Below, in pieces: positions 5,420 through 13,321 of a stretch of 42,910 nt of DNA. The DNA is taken from the NCBI GenBank assembly GCA_019116345.1, contig DXBV01000030.1, positions 1 to 42,910 on the forward strand. The letters are read 5' to 3'. Under the pieces are notes generated by a model. It saw only the letters and a list, made by a program, of their open reading frames with translations, did not search any database and had not been told where the DNA came from. Numbering within the stretch: position 1 is the first letter of the stretch; each line of letters starts with the position of its first letter. Made by a program: the position numbers and the translations under genes. The stretch is from Candidatus Allofournierella merdipullorum (GTDB lineage: Bacteria; Bacillota; Clostridia; Oscillospirales; Ruminococcaceae).

Positions 5420-8400
5420 ATGCGCACCCTGTTCCTGGACTATTTCGCCCAGAGCCTTGTGCTGGGTCTGGCAATTCTGGCGCTGCTGGCAGCCGCTCCG
5501 CTGCTTCAAAAGCGTTACAGTGGCCGCTGGTTCTGCCGGGCGTGGCTGGCGCTGGCAGTGCTGCTGGTGCTGCCCCTGCGGGCTGTTCTTCCCGAAAACG
5601 CCCCCGCAACAATAACGCTGACCCCTCCCGCGGCGCTGCTGGCGGCTGAAGAGCCCAGCGAGGCTCCAGCGCCCCTCACGGCAGTCCCCGGCCCGGACAC
5701 AGAGCACCTGACCGCCCCGGGCGCACCTTCCGGTCAAATCACTGTGCCGGACCAGAACATCGGTCAGGCGGTCGTCTCGCCCGAAACAGACCATCCCGCG
5801 CCGGAAGCTTCCGAAGGCGAGGCTACCGTGTCCCCTTCCCCGCTGGCCGCCTTAGCGCCGCTGGACTGGCTTGCCCTGCTCTGGCTGGCCGGTGTAGCGG
5901 CCGTAGCCGGATGGCAGTGGTTCGGCTATTTCGTCTGGCGGCGGATGGCGCTCCGCCGCGCCCTGCCCGCAAATGAGAGCTGGCAGACCGCGCTGAGCGA
6001 AGCCCTCGCCCGCCAGCCGCTGGCAAAGCGGCCCCGGCTGCTGGCCAGTCCCGACGTGACCGGCGCAATGGCGGCAGGCCTTTTCCGCCCGGTACTGCTG
6101 GTGCCGGAGGGCACACAGCCCGGCCCGGACGGCGCCTATCTGCTGGCCCATGAATTGACCCACCTGCACCGGAATGACCTGGCCCGCAAGGCATTGTTCA
6201 GCCTTGTCTTGGCGCTGCACTGGTACAATCCCGCTGCCTGGCTGCTGGCAAAACGGGCCGGGCGGGACATAGAGACCGCCTGCGACGAGGCAGTCCTTGC
6301 CGCATTGGGAACGGAGCACCGGGCGGCCTACTGCGACGCGCTGCTCCACGCGGTGAACCGCCGCCGTGCCCCGGCACTGACCACCTGTTTTTCCCTCACA
6401 AAGAAAGATGTGAAGGCCCGTTTTGCCCGCTTGTGGGACACCACCCCCAAGCGGCGGGGCGCTACGGCGCTGGCGGTGTTCTGCCTGACCGCCACCCTGG
6501 CGGGTGCGCTGGTGGCCTGCAATGCCGTGCCGGCAAAGGAACACTCGGAGCCCGTCGCATCTGCGCCGCCGGCCTCCACGGAGCCTGTGTCTGAACTTGC
6601 CACAAGCACCGACGTCTGGCCCTCGGTCTATTACGCCCACAACGGCGCCTTCCAAAGTTCCGGTGTGGATGACCCCGGCCTTCTGCCCTCGGAAAAACTG
6701 CCTGTGGACCTGGCAAGCGTGGACCGCCACCGCTGGGCTGGCTACGCCTCCCCCGACAAGATGTACTTCGGCCTTGCTGTGGCCGCGGCCGACGCGGAGC
6801 ATCCGGGCCAGCTGGCTCTTTGGGCCTCCGCCGACGGCGGCGAGAGCTGGACCAGCGCCCCGCTAGACTGCTCGTCCTGGCTTGAGCAGATGGCCGAGCA
6901 GGAAGACTGGGCAAGCAACAAGCAGTCGTCCATTACCAAAAGCATTGCCTGGGCCATTCCCAAGCACTATCAGTTCGTCAGTCCGGACGTGGGTTTCCTG
7001 GCCTTCTATGGCCGCTTTGAATACGGTCCTGCGGATGAGCGCTTCGCCGACACCAGCGACACCTTTGTGCTGCTGCGCACCCTGGACGGCGGCGAAAGCT
7101 GGCAGGAAATGTACTACGGCAATGGGCGTGACATCGGCAACGGCACCCCCTTCAACATCTCCACCAGCACTCCCTTCGCCTTTTTGAACGAAAACGTGGG
7201 CTTTTTGTGCGCCCACGGGGAAGGTTACAGCGAGAACGGTAAATTCAATCTGCTGCGCACCATCGACGGCGGGCAGACCTGGCAGCAGCTGGATCTTGGC
7301 GAAGTATCCGCCACTCTTCCCGGCGCGCCTTGGAAGCGAAGTCATGTCTGCGGCGCTCTGGGCTGTTCCACCAGTCATCTGCCACAGTCGGATCTCATCA
7401 CCGGCGCCGAACCGGGCTTCGCGGCCTTTTCAGCCTGGGGCGACAGGGGCCAGACGATCGCCGACGTCTTGATCCTTTACACCCGGGATTACGGTGAGAC
7501 CTGGCAGTGGATTTACAAATTCCCCGAAAAGGCCCGCGCCCAGTACACCGCTTCCCTCATCGAATCCTACGCTTCGAAAGACGAAGTCTGGCCGGTGAGC
7601 TACTGCAACTGTGTGGCCGTGGAAAAGTGGCCCGAGGGATTTGAAGGCACTGGAGCCGTGAAAGCGGGCTACACCTCTCTCGACGGCATGTATGCGGGTA
7701 TGGTGCCCGTTCCTTTTGAGCGGGAGCTCCCCACGAGTTTGACCCTATGGAACACCACAGACGGCGGCGAGACCTGGACCACAACCACCATAGACTGTTC
7801 CGCCTGGCTGAAAGAGATGACCGAAGCGAATGACTGGGCCTCGCTGGAGGCGGACGGCGTGGGGAATGGCTCCGCCCGGGTGATGCCCAGCGCATACCAG
7901 TTCGTGAATCCCAGCACCGGCTTTCTTGCCTATTACGGCGGCTGGGAGTATGGTCCCACCCACGACCGTCACACCGCATATTCTCCCGGCTTCGTTCTGC
8001 TGCGCACCACCGACGGAGGCGAGACCTGGCAGGAGATGTACAGCGGCGATTGCAGCGACTTTGTGGGCGGCACCGGTGAGGGGATCTCTCTGTCCACCTC
8101 CCAGCCCTTCCTGTTCCTCAACGAAAAAGTGGGCTTCTTGTGTGCCCACGGCGGCGGTTACGGCACAAACGGCAAATTCAATCTGCTGCGCACGGTGGAC
8201 GGCGGCCAGACCTGGCAGCTGCTGGACTTGAGCGAGGTGGCCTCCACCCTTCCGGGCGCTCCTTGGGACATGTGCCACATCTGCGGCACACTGGGCCTGG
8301 GCGGGACGAAATACGAGCCGGACCTGTTCAGCGACGCCCAGCCGGGCTTTGCAGCCTTTACCGGCTGGGGCGACAGCGGCGAGCGGTTGCAGTTCTACAC

Positions 8401-8479
8401 ACGGGACTACGGCGAGAGCTGGCAGTGGACCACACGCACCCCGGCAGACATCACATCGCAGGAGGGAAACGAACCATGA
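5420..8479 (+). CDS. BlaR1-like M56 membrane metalloprotease with duplicated Asp-box sensor domain
   Basis: The protein has 1019 aa. Hydrophobic segments lie near 9-29, 39-57, 149-171 and 349-367. The zinc protease between the third and fourth has HELTH (H244, E245, H248) and a downstream ETACDEAV, as in BlaR1/MecR1. A Pro/Ala/Thr-rich loop (59-148) would lie outside the cell. BlaR1 normally ends in a penicillin-binding domain. Here residues 395-1005 hold two copies of about 300 residues, each with four Asp boxes (SADGGESW, TLDGGESW, TIDGGQTW, TRDYGETW and counterparts), the signature of BNR/VPS10-like beta propellers. Ligand binding outside would trigger proteolysis of the repressor encoded next. 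The start has GGAGG eight bases upstream. The ligand is unknown. Confidence 0.85.
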   Translation: MRTLFLDYFAQSLVLGLAILALLAAAPLLQKRYSGRWFCRAWLALAVLLVLPLRAVLPENAPATITLTPPAALLAAEEPSEAPAPLTAVPGPDTEHLTAPGAPSGQITVPDQNIGQAVVSPETDHPAPEASEGEATVSPSPLAALAPLDWLALLWLAGVAAVAGWQWFGYFVWRRMALRRALPANESWQTALSEALARQPLAKRPRLLASPDVTGAMAAGLFRPVLLVPEGTQPGPDGAYLLAHELTHLHRNDLARKALFSLVLALHWYNPAAWLLAKRAGRDIETACDEAVLAALGTEHRAAYCDALLHAVNRRRAPALTTCFSLTKKDVKARFARLWDTTPKRRGATALAVFCLTATLAGALVACNAVPAKEHSEPVASAPPASTEPVSELATSTDVWPSVYYAHNGAFQSSGVDDPGLLPSEKLPVDLASVDRHRWAGYASPDKMYFGLAVAAADAEHPGQLALWASADGGESWTSAPLDCSSWLEQMAEQEDWASNKQSSITKSIAWAIPKHYQFVSPDVGFLAFYGRFEYGPADERFADTSDTFVLLRTLDGGESWQEMYYGNGRDIGNGTPFNISTSTPFAFLNENVGFLCAHGEGYSENGKFNLLRTIDGGQTWQQLDLGEVSATLPGAPWKRSHVCGALGCSTSHLPQSDLITGAEPGFAAFSAWGDRGQTIADVLILYTRDYGETWQWIYKFPEKARAQYTASLIESYASKDEVWPVSYCNCVAVEKWPEGFEGTGAVKAGYTSLDGMYAGMVPVPFERELPTSLTLWNTTDGGETWTTTTIDCSAWLKEMTEANDWASLEADGVGNGSARVMPSAYQFVNPSTGFLAYYGGWEYGPTHDRHTAYSPGFVLLRTTDGGETWQEMYSGDCSDFVGGTGEGISLSTSQPFLFLNEKVGFLCAHGGGYGTNGKFNLLRTVDGGQTWQLLDLSEVASTLPGAPWDMCHICGTLGLGGTKYEPDLFSDAQPGFAAFTGWGDSGERLQFYTRDYGESWQWTTRTPADITSQEGNEP
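6602..7525 (+). repeat. Asp-box module, copy 1 of an in-gene duplication
   Basis: Encodes residues 395-702 of the BlaR1-like protein. Shared landmarks with copy 2 include LLRTxDGGxxWQEMY, FLNExVGFLCAHG and GKFNLLRT. The conserved order shows tandem duplication of a four-Asp-box unit. Confidence 0.85.
7571..8434 (+). repeat. Asp-box module, copy 2 of an in-gene duplication
   Basis: Encodes residues 718-1005 and repeats the order of copy 1: TTDGGETW, TTDGGETW, TVDGGQTW, TRDYGESW. The copies have diverged clearly, so the duplication is not recent. Confidence 0.85.
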
Positions 8480-8865
8480 GTGAATTAGAGATCAAACGCC
8501 TGCCCGACGCGGAACTGGAGATCATGAAGGAACTGTGGGCCGCTTCCGCCCCCCTGACCCGGGCACAGCTGGAAGAACGCCTTGCCCGTCGGCGCTGGGC
8601 CAGCACCACTCTGCTGGCGCTGCTGGGCCGGCTGGAGGCCAAGGGATACGTCGCCCGCGAAAAACAGGGCAAAGGCTATCTCTACGCTGCGGCCCTTGCC
8701 CGGGAGGACTACCTGCCGGTGGAAAGCCGCTCGGCGCTGGAGCGGATGTTCGGCGGCAGCGCCAAAAATCTCATCGCCGCCATGGCCCAGACGAAAGACC
8801 TTTCCAAAGAGGACATCGACGAACTGGCAGCCTATCTGGAAGAGCTGAAAGCAGGCGGGCGCTGA
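8476..8865 (+). CDS. BlaI/MecI-family transcriptional repressor
   Basis: The 129-aa protein has an N-terminal winged helix (about 8-72; RLPDAELEIMKELWA is the usual BlaI opening) and a helical dimerisation tail. BlaR1 of Staphylococcus cleaves BlaI between N101 and F102 in a Lys-Asn-Phe-Val context. Here FGGSAKNLIAAM keeps Lys-Asn followed by Leu-Ile (N98-L99) at the matching place, which supports control by the protease encoded upstream. ATG overlaps the protease stop (ATGA) with GGAGGG nine bases upstream. The likely targets are the TACA/TGTA palindromes at 5362-5399. Confidence 0.92.
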   Translation: MSELEIKRLPDAELEIMKELWAASAPLTRAQLEERLARRRWASTTLLALLGRLEAKGYVAREKQGKGYLYAAALAREDYLPVESRSALERMFGGSAKNLIAAMAQTKDLSKEDIDELAAYLEELKAGGR

Positions 8866-8885
8866 ACCTCCTTGCCCGCCTCAAA

Positions 8886-8930
8886 TCAAAAAGTGCCCCG
8901 CGGTCGTTAGACCGCGGGGCACTCTTTTTA
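8886..8930. terminator. Bidirectional terminator
   Basis: A 14-bp stem AGTGCCCCGCGGTC / GACCGCGGGGCACT (loop GTTA) has AAAAA before it and TTTTT after it. It can end both the BlaI operon and the convergent pot operon. Confidence 0.9.
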
Positions 8931-8944
8931 TTCAGAACCGGGAT

Positions 8945-10186
8945 TTAGTAATCCTCGCGCTGCTTTTTGCGGTTGCGGCTCCAGAACAGAAGCACGATCA
9001 CAGCCACAGCCACCACAAGGGCCACAGGGATCAGCCAGCTGCTGCCACCCTCGCTGTAGCTCTTCATGTCGCTCCAGGCTTTGTCCATGGCAGCGTTGAT
9101 CTCGTCGGGCAGAACGCTGAACACCTCGGTGTTGGCCAGCACTTCCGCGCTGGGGTAGGCCACCTCGCTGTACTTCAGGTCATCGGGCAGCTGCTCCCAC
9201 ACATCGGTGATGGGAGTGGAGTAGCCGATGTAGTCGCAGTTTGCCACGCCCACGCTGGTCTCGCACATGTAGTTGATGAACATCTCGGCGGCTTCTTTGT
9301 TCTTGCTGCCGGCGGGGATGCACATGGCGTCCACGAAGTAGTTGGTGCCCTCCTCGGGGATGACGAAGCCCAGGTCGGGATTCTCGTCCATCATCACCAG
9401 GGCATCGCCGGCGTAGTAGGGAGCCAGAGCGGCTTCGCCGCCTTCCATCTTGTCGAAGATCTCGTCCATCACGTAGGCCTGCACCAGACCCTTCTGGGCC
9501 TTCAGCTCCTCGGCGATGGTGTTCACTTCCTCCACAGTGGTGGGGTTCATGCTCATGCCCAGACGCTTGGCGGCAATGGCAAAGGCGTCGCGGCTGTTGT
9601 TGAACATCAGGATGGAGTTCTCGTACTTCTCATCCCACATGGCGTCCCAGCTGGTGGGCGCTTCGTCCACCATGGTGGTGTTGTAGACAAGGCCCACAAC
9701 GCCCCAGGTGTAGGGCACGCTGTACTCGTCATTGGGGTCGTAGTCCAGACTCTTGTACTGCTCGCCGATCTTGGCCATGTTGGGGATGTTGTTGAAGTCC
9801 AGCTTCTCCAGCATGCCCTCGTTGATCATCTTGCCGATCATGTAATCGCTGGGGATGATCACGTCATAGTCCGCACCGCCGCTCTTGAGCTTGGCGTACA
9901 GGCTCTCGTTGGTGTCGTAGGTGGTGTAGTTCACTTCGATGCCGGTGAGCTCGGTGAAAGCGGACAGAACGTCCACGCTCTCGTCACTGCCATCGGAGAT
10001 GTACAGGCCCCAGTTGTAGACGTTCAGGGTGATGCCCTGGTCAGCGAAGCGGGTCCAGTCGTAGTCGGCGCTGACCTGGATGTCATCGTTGACCACGATC
10101 ATTTCCTCTTCGGCCGCCGCAGCGGGCATAGCCATGGCGCCCGCGCACAGCAGTGCGGCGAGCAGGGTGCAGAACAGTTTTTTCAT
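8945..10186 (-). CDS. potD: Spermidine/putrescine-binding protein with C-terminal membrane anchor
   Basis: The 413-aa protein is the extracellular solute receptor of the pot ABC importer. It has a signal peptide (1-25) and then the PotD/PotF fold, with LNVYNWGLYISD near the start of the mature protein and YDVIIPSDYMIGKM as the usual polyamine-binding-protein motif. Gram-positive PotD proteins are normally lipoproteins, but C14 lacks a proper lipobox. Instead residues 384-402 form a single hydrophobic span followed by SRNRKKQR, a positive cytoplasmic stop, so the receptor appears tail-anchored. GGAGGA lies before ATG. It is the last gene of potABCD, 88 bases after potC with a strong hairpin between. 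Confidence 0.92.
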   Translation of the reverse strand: MKKLFCTLLAALLCAGAMAMPAAAAEEEMIVVNDDIQVSADYDWTRFADQGITLNVYNWGLYISDGSDESVDVLSAFTELTGIEVNYTTYDTNESLYAKLKSGGADYDVIIPSDYMIGKMINEGMLEKLDFNNIPNMAKIGEQYKSLDYDPNDEYSVPYTWGVVGLVYNTTMVDEAPTSWDAMWDEKYENSILMFNNSRDAFAIAAKRLGMSMNPTTVEEVNTIAEELKAQKGLVQAYVMDEIFDKMEGGEAALAPYYAGDALVMMDENPDLGFVIPEEGTNYFVDAMCIPAGSKNKEAAEMFINYMCETSVGVANCDYIGYSTPITDVWEQLPDDLKYSEVAYPSAEVLANTEVFSVLPDEINAAMDKAWSDMKSYSEGGSSWLIPVALVVAVAVIVLLFWSRNRKKQREDY

Positions 10187-10228
10187 TGATTTCCTCCGTT
10201 CGCGGCCGCTTTGGGCCGCTTATGATTT

Positions 10229-10261
10229 GCCCGGCGGCCCCACGCGGGCCGCCTCCCGGGC
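10229..10261 (-). other. Stable intercistronic hairpin between potC and potD
   Basis: GCCCGGCGGCCC pairs with GGGCCGCC(TC)CCGGGC around a CACGC loop. On the transcribed strand no T-run follows, so it more likely protects or processes the mRNA than ends it, allowing potD to be made in different amounts from potABC. Confidence 0.55.
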
Positions 10262-10274
10262 ATTTTTTATATTA

Positions 10275-11111
10275 TCAGGCCTTCCGGGCTTCGCGCCGTC
10301 CGTCCAGATAATTGTAGAAAAGGATGATGGCCAGGATCACCAGGAACATCACCGTGGAAAGGGCGTTGATCTCCGGGCTGACCTTCTTGCGGGTCATGCT
10401 GTAGATCACGATGGGCAGCGTCTGAGTGGTGCCGCTGGTGAAGTAAGAGATCAGAAAATCGTCGATGGAATAGGTCAGGCAGATGAGGAAGGCGGAGAGA
10501 ATGGCCGGAGCCAGCTCCGGCAGCACCACCTTGAAGAACGCCTGCTTGGGGTTGCACCCCAGGTCCAGCGCCGCCTCGTAGACCCGCACGTCCAGCTGGC
10601 GGAGCTTGGGCGAAACGTTGAAGATGACGTAGGGCAGGCAGAAGGAGATGTGCGCCACCAGCAGGGTGGGCAGGCCGAAGACGTTCTCCGGCAGGGCCCA
10701 GCCCAGATTCTGGTTGGCCCAGGCAAAGCCGTCCTTGACCACCACGAAAAGCAGCATCAGCGAAACGCCGGTGATGATCTCGGGGTTAACGACAGGCATA
10801 TAGCTGATGTTGTTGATGACCGCCTGGCTGCGCTTGCCCATGGCGTTGATGCCGATGGCCGCAGCAGTGCCGACCACGGTTGCCACCACCGCGGCGATGA
10901 GCGCAACCACAAGGCTCAGGCCCAGAGCGCTCAGGATCATCTCATTGTGGAACAGGCTCTTGTACCATTTAAAGGTGAACCCGGTGAAAACGGTGCGGCT
11001 CTTGCTCTCGTTGAAGCTGAACACCGCCATCACGGCGATGGGCACATACATAAAGGAGAACAGCAGGACCAGATACACCCGCTGCAACGCGCGAAGATGA
11101 GACTGTTTCAT
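10275..11111 (-). CDS. potC: Polyamine ABC transporter permease PotC
   Basis: The 278-aa inner-membrane subunit has about six hydrophobic helices. The EAA loop for ATPase contact is present as EAALDLGCNPKQAFFKVVLP. It opens with LRALQRVYLVLLFSFMYVP, usual for PotC. It starts at ATG 11111, which overlaps the potB stop codon by one base (TAATG), so the two are translationally coupled. A GTG at 11168 inside potB would add 19 residues with no homologous support. It pairs with PotB to form the channel. Confidence 0.93.
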   Translation of the reverse strand: MKQSHLRALQRVYLVLLFSFMYVPIAVMAVFSFNESKSRTVFTGFTFKWYKSLFHNEMILSALGLSLVVALIAAVVATVVGTAAAIGINAMGKRSQAVINNISYMPVVNPEIITGVSLMLLFVVVKDGFAWANQNLGWALPENVFGLPTLLVAHISFCLPYVIFNVSPKLRQLDVRVYEAALDLGCNPKQAFFKVVLPELAPAILSAFLICLTYSIDDFLISYFTSGTTQTLPIVIYSMTRKKVSPEINALSTVMFLVILAIILFYNYLDGRREARKA

Positions 11112-11926
11112 TACATGACCCCCTCCACACCGTCTTTGTTGCCGCTGGTGTTGGTCAGGCTCATACACAAAAGCACGATGACCATCAGCACCAGGCTCAT
11201 GGCGCTGCCCAGATTGTAGTTATAGCTGTTGCCCAGGAACTGCAGCTCGATCAGATCGCCCACCAGCATGGTGTCACCGCCGCCCAGCATACGGCTGATG
11301 ATGAAGGTGGAAACGCTGGGCACGAACACCATGGTGATGCCGGTGGCGATGCCGGGCATCGCCAGAGGGATCAGCACCCGGCCCAGCACCCGGAAGATGT
11401 CGGCGCCCAGGTCCTGGGCGGCCTCGATGATGCTGTTGTCGATCTTCACCATGGCGGTGTAGAGCGGCAGGATCATGTAGGGCAGATAGTTGTAGACCAT
11501 GCCCAGAACAACGGCGCCCTGGGTGTTGATCATCTCAAAGGGCCCGATGCCGAACAGGCCCAGGAAACGGTTGATGAGGCCGTTGTTTTCCAACAGGCTC
11601 ATCCAGGCGTAGGTGCGCAGAAGGAAGTTCATCCACATGGGCAGGATGACCAGCATCTGCATCATCCGCTGGCTGGAAACAGGCAGACGGCTGAGCCAGT
11701 AGCCCACCGGGAACGCCAGCACAAGGCAGATCACCGTGGCGATGGCGGCCAGGAGCAGGCTGCGCACGAACACAGTGGTGTAGTCGCCCAGGGCGGTGAT
11801 GTTCTCCAGCGTAAAGGCGCCGCTTTTGGTGGTGAACGCAAAGTACACCACGATCAAAAGCGGCACAGCGATGAACACCGTCATCCAGATGAGGTACGGA
11901 AAGGCGAGGCTCTTATTTTTCAGCAT
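11111..11926 (-). CDS. potB: Polyamine ABC transporter permease PotB
   Basis: The 271-aa protein has six predicted membrane helices and an EAA loop, IEAAQDLGADIFRVLGRVLIP (two parts around residues 165-185). PotB-type openings (FPYLIWMTVFIAVPLLIV) are visible. The gene begins three bases after the potA stop, with its ribosome site inside the end of potA. It forms the heterodimeric pore with PotC for putrescine or spermidine import. Confidence 0.93.
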   Translation of the reverse strand: MLKNKSLAFPYLIWMTVFIAVPLLIVVYFAFTTKSGAFTLENITALGDYTTVFVRSLLLAAIATVICLVLAFPVGYWLSRLPVSSQRMMQMLVILPMWMNFLLRTYAWMSLLENNGLINRFLGLFGIGPFEMINTQGAVVLGMVYNYLPYMILPLYTAMVKIDNSIIEAAQDLGADIFRVLGRVLIPLAMPGIATGITMVFVPSVSTFIISRMLGGGDTMLVGDLIELQFLGNSYNYNLGSAMSLVLMVIVLLCMSLTNTSGNKDGVEGVM

Positions 11927-11929
11927 GGC

Positions 11930-12970
11930 TCATTCCTCCATGCGGGCCATGATGTGGATCTCATCCGGCCCGATGCGCATGCCGATCAACTCGCCGGGGG
12001 CGCTGGCCTGGGTGGAGTGGATCATCCACTCGTAGCCGGCCTGCTCCACGTGCATCTCAAAGTGCACCCCCTTGAAGATGACGTCCTTCACGATGCCGGT
12101 GAGCTGGCCCTGGATGGCAGGCACCACCTGCACGTCCTCGGGGCGCACCACCACCTGCACCGGCTGGTTGCGCTCGAAGCCCTTGTCCACACAGGTGAAC
12201 TGGCTGCCGGCGAACTCCACCTGGAAGTCCTTCAGCATGATGCCGTCCAGAATATTGCTCTCGCCGATGAAATCCGCCACAAAGGCGTTCTGCGGCTCGT
12301 TGTAGATGTCCTCGGGGCTGCCGATCTGCTGGATGTCGCCGTCGTTCATCACCACCACGGTGTCGCTCATGGTCAGGGCTTCCTCCTGATCGTGGGTGAC
12401 GTAGATGAAGGTGATGTCCATGGCCTGCTGCAGACGTTTCAGCTCCAGCTGCATCTCCTTGCGCAGCTTCAGGTCCAGCGCGCCCAGAGGCTCGTCCAGC
12501 AGAAGGACCTTCGGATGGTTCACCAGGCCCCGGGCAATGGCCACGCGCTGCTGCTGGCCGCCGGAAAGGCGGTCGGTGTGGCGGCGCTCAAAGCCCTTGA
12601 GGCCCACCACTTCCAGCATCTCCAGCACGCGGGAGCGGATCTCTTTCTCCGGCAGCTTCTGCAGCCGCAGGCCGAAGGCCACGTTCTCGAACACGTTCAG
12701 GTGCGGGAACAAGGCATACTTCTGGAACACCGTATTCACCTGGCGCTTATAGGGCGGCAGGCCGGTGATGTCCTTGCCATTAAAAAAAACATTGCCCGAC
12801 TTCGGCTGAACGAATCCACCGATGACCCGGAGCGTGGTGGTCTTGCCGCAGCCCGAAGGCCCGAGGAAGGTCACAAACTCCTTGTCGTGGATGTCCAGCG
12901 ACAGGCCGGTCAGCACCGGCTCGCCGTCAAAGTCGACAACAATGTTTTTCAGCGATACGATCTCATTCAT
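11930..12970 (-). CDS. potA: Polyamine ABC transporter ATP-binding protein
   Basis: The 346-aa ATPase has Walker A GPSGCGKT (37-44), signature LSGGQQQ (135-141), Walker B VLLLDE (155-160), a switch His in [10 protein letters not shown], and a C-terminal TOBE-like region from about 235 with [12 protein letters not shown] 12970 is chosen over ATG 12979 because AAAGGGGG is then nine bases upstream instead of touching the start. First gene of potABCD. Its ribosome site can pair with an upstream CCTTTTGCGG in the leader, which suggests translational control. Confidence 0.94.
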   Translation of the reverse strand: MNEIVSLKNIVVDFDGEPVLTGLSLDIHDKEFVTFLGPSGCGKTTTLRVIGGFVQPKSGNVFFNGKDITGLPPYKRQVNTVFQKYALFPHLNVFENVAFGLRLQKLPEKEIRSRVLEMLEVVGLKGFERRHTDRLSGGQQQRVAIARGLVNHPKVLLLDEPLGALDLKLRKEMQLELKRLQQAMDITFIYVTHDQEEALTMSDTVVVMNDGDIQQIGSPEDIYNEPQNAFVADFIGESNILDGIMLKDFQVEFAGSQFTCVDKGFERNQPVQVVVRPEDVQVVPAIQGQLTGIVKDVIFKGVHFEMHVEQAGYEWMIHSTQASAPGELIGMRIGPDEIHIMARMEE

Positions 12971-13168
12971 TTCATGCATCCCCCTTTGCGGAACTCTCCC
13001 GGGGCGGACAGCCCGCGGGTCAGCGCCAATTATATCGCCCCGCAAAAGGTTTGTTACACTGCCTGTGGGCCTTACAAAACGTTAGAGCCTCCTTGCCACG
13101 GCAGCTACAGCGATACATACAACGCCAATGTGTTTGACGGGGGTTTCCCGCCTTAGATGCAACACACG
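12971..13168 (-). promoter_or_regulatory. Long structured 5' leader of potABCD
   Basis: About 190 nt separate the predicted start of transcription from potA. In RNA sense, an early TGTGTT...AACACA hairpin encloses a G/C stem. Near the gene, CCTTTTGCGG (13040-13049) can pair with CCGCAAAGG (12983-12991), which contains the potA ribosome site. A 32-codon frame with four Cys also lies here but has no ribosome site. No known riboswitch core was recognised. The rest of this gap is accounted for by the promoter and the lar terminator. Confidence 0.45.
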
Positions 13169-13174
13169 ATTGTT

Positions 13175-13202
13175 ATTATACAGGCCCGCCCCCCTATGTC
13201 AA
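13175..13202 (-). promoter_or_regulatory. potABCD promoter
   Basis: Minus-strand TTGACA (13197-13202), 16 bases, TATAAT (13175-13180): both hexamers are consensus. Confidence 0.85.
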
Positions 13203-13220
13203 TAGGTTTGTGCAAATTCT

Positions 13221-13272
13221 TTTGAAAAATGCCGGAATATATCCCAATAGGGCGTTATATTCCGGCATTTTT
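13221..13272 (-). terminator. lar operon terminator
   Basis: AAAATGCCGGAATATA (13226-13241) pairs with TATATTCCGGCATTTT ending near 13271. TTTTT follows on the minus strand, about 50 bases after the larC stop. Confidence 0.85.
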
Positions 13273-13321
13273 TCGAATTATTTAAGATAAACCTTGAAAA
13301 TGCTTAAAAAAACGCTGTCTT

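Noticed and set aside
13022-13120. A 32-codon Cys-containing frame in the potA leader as a real gene
   Set aside because: No ribosome site precedes its ATG and the sequence is not recognisable. It is kept only as part of the leader observation.
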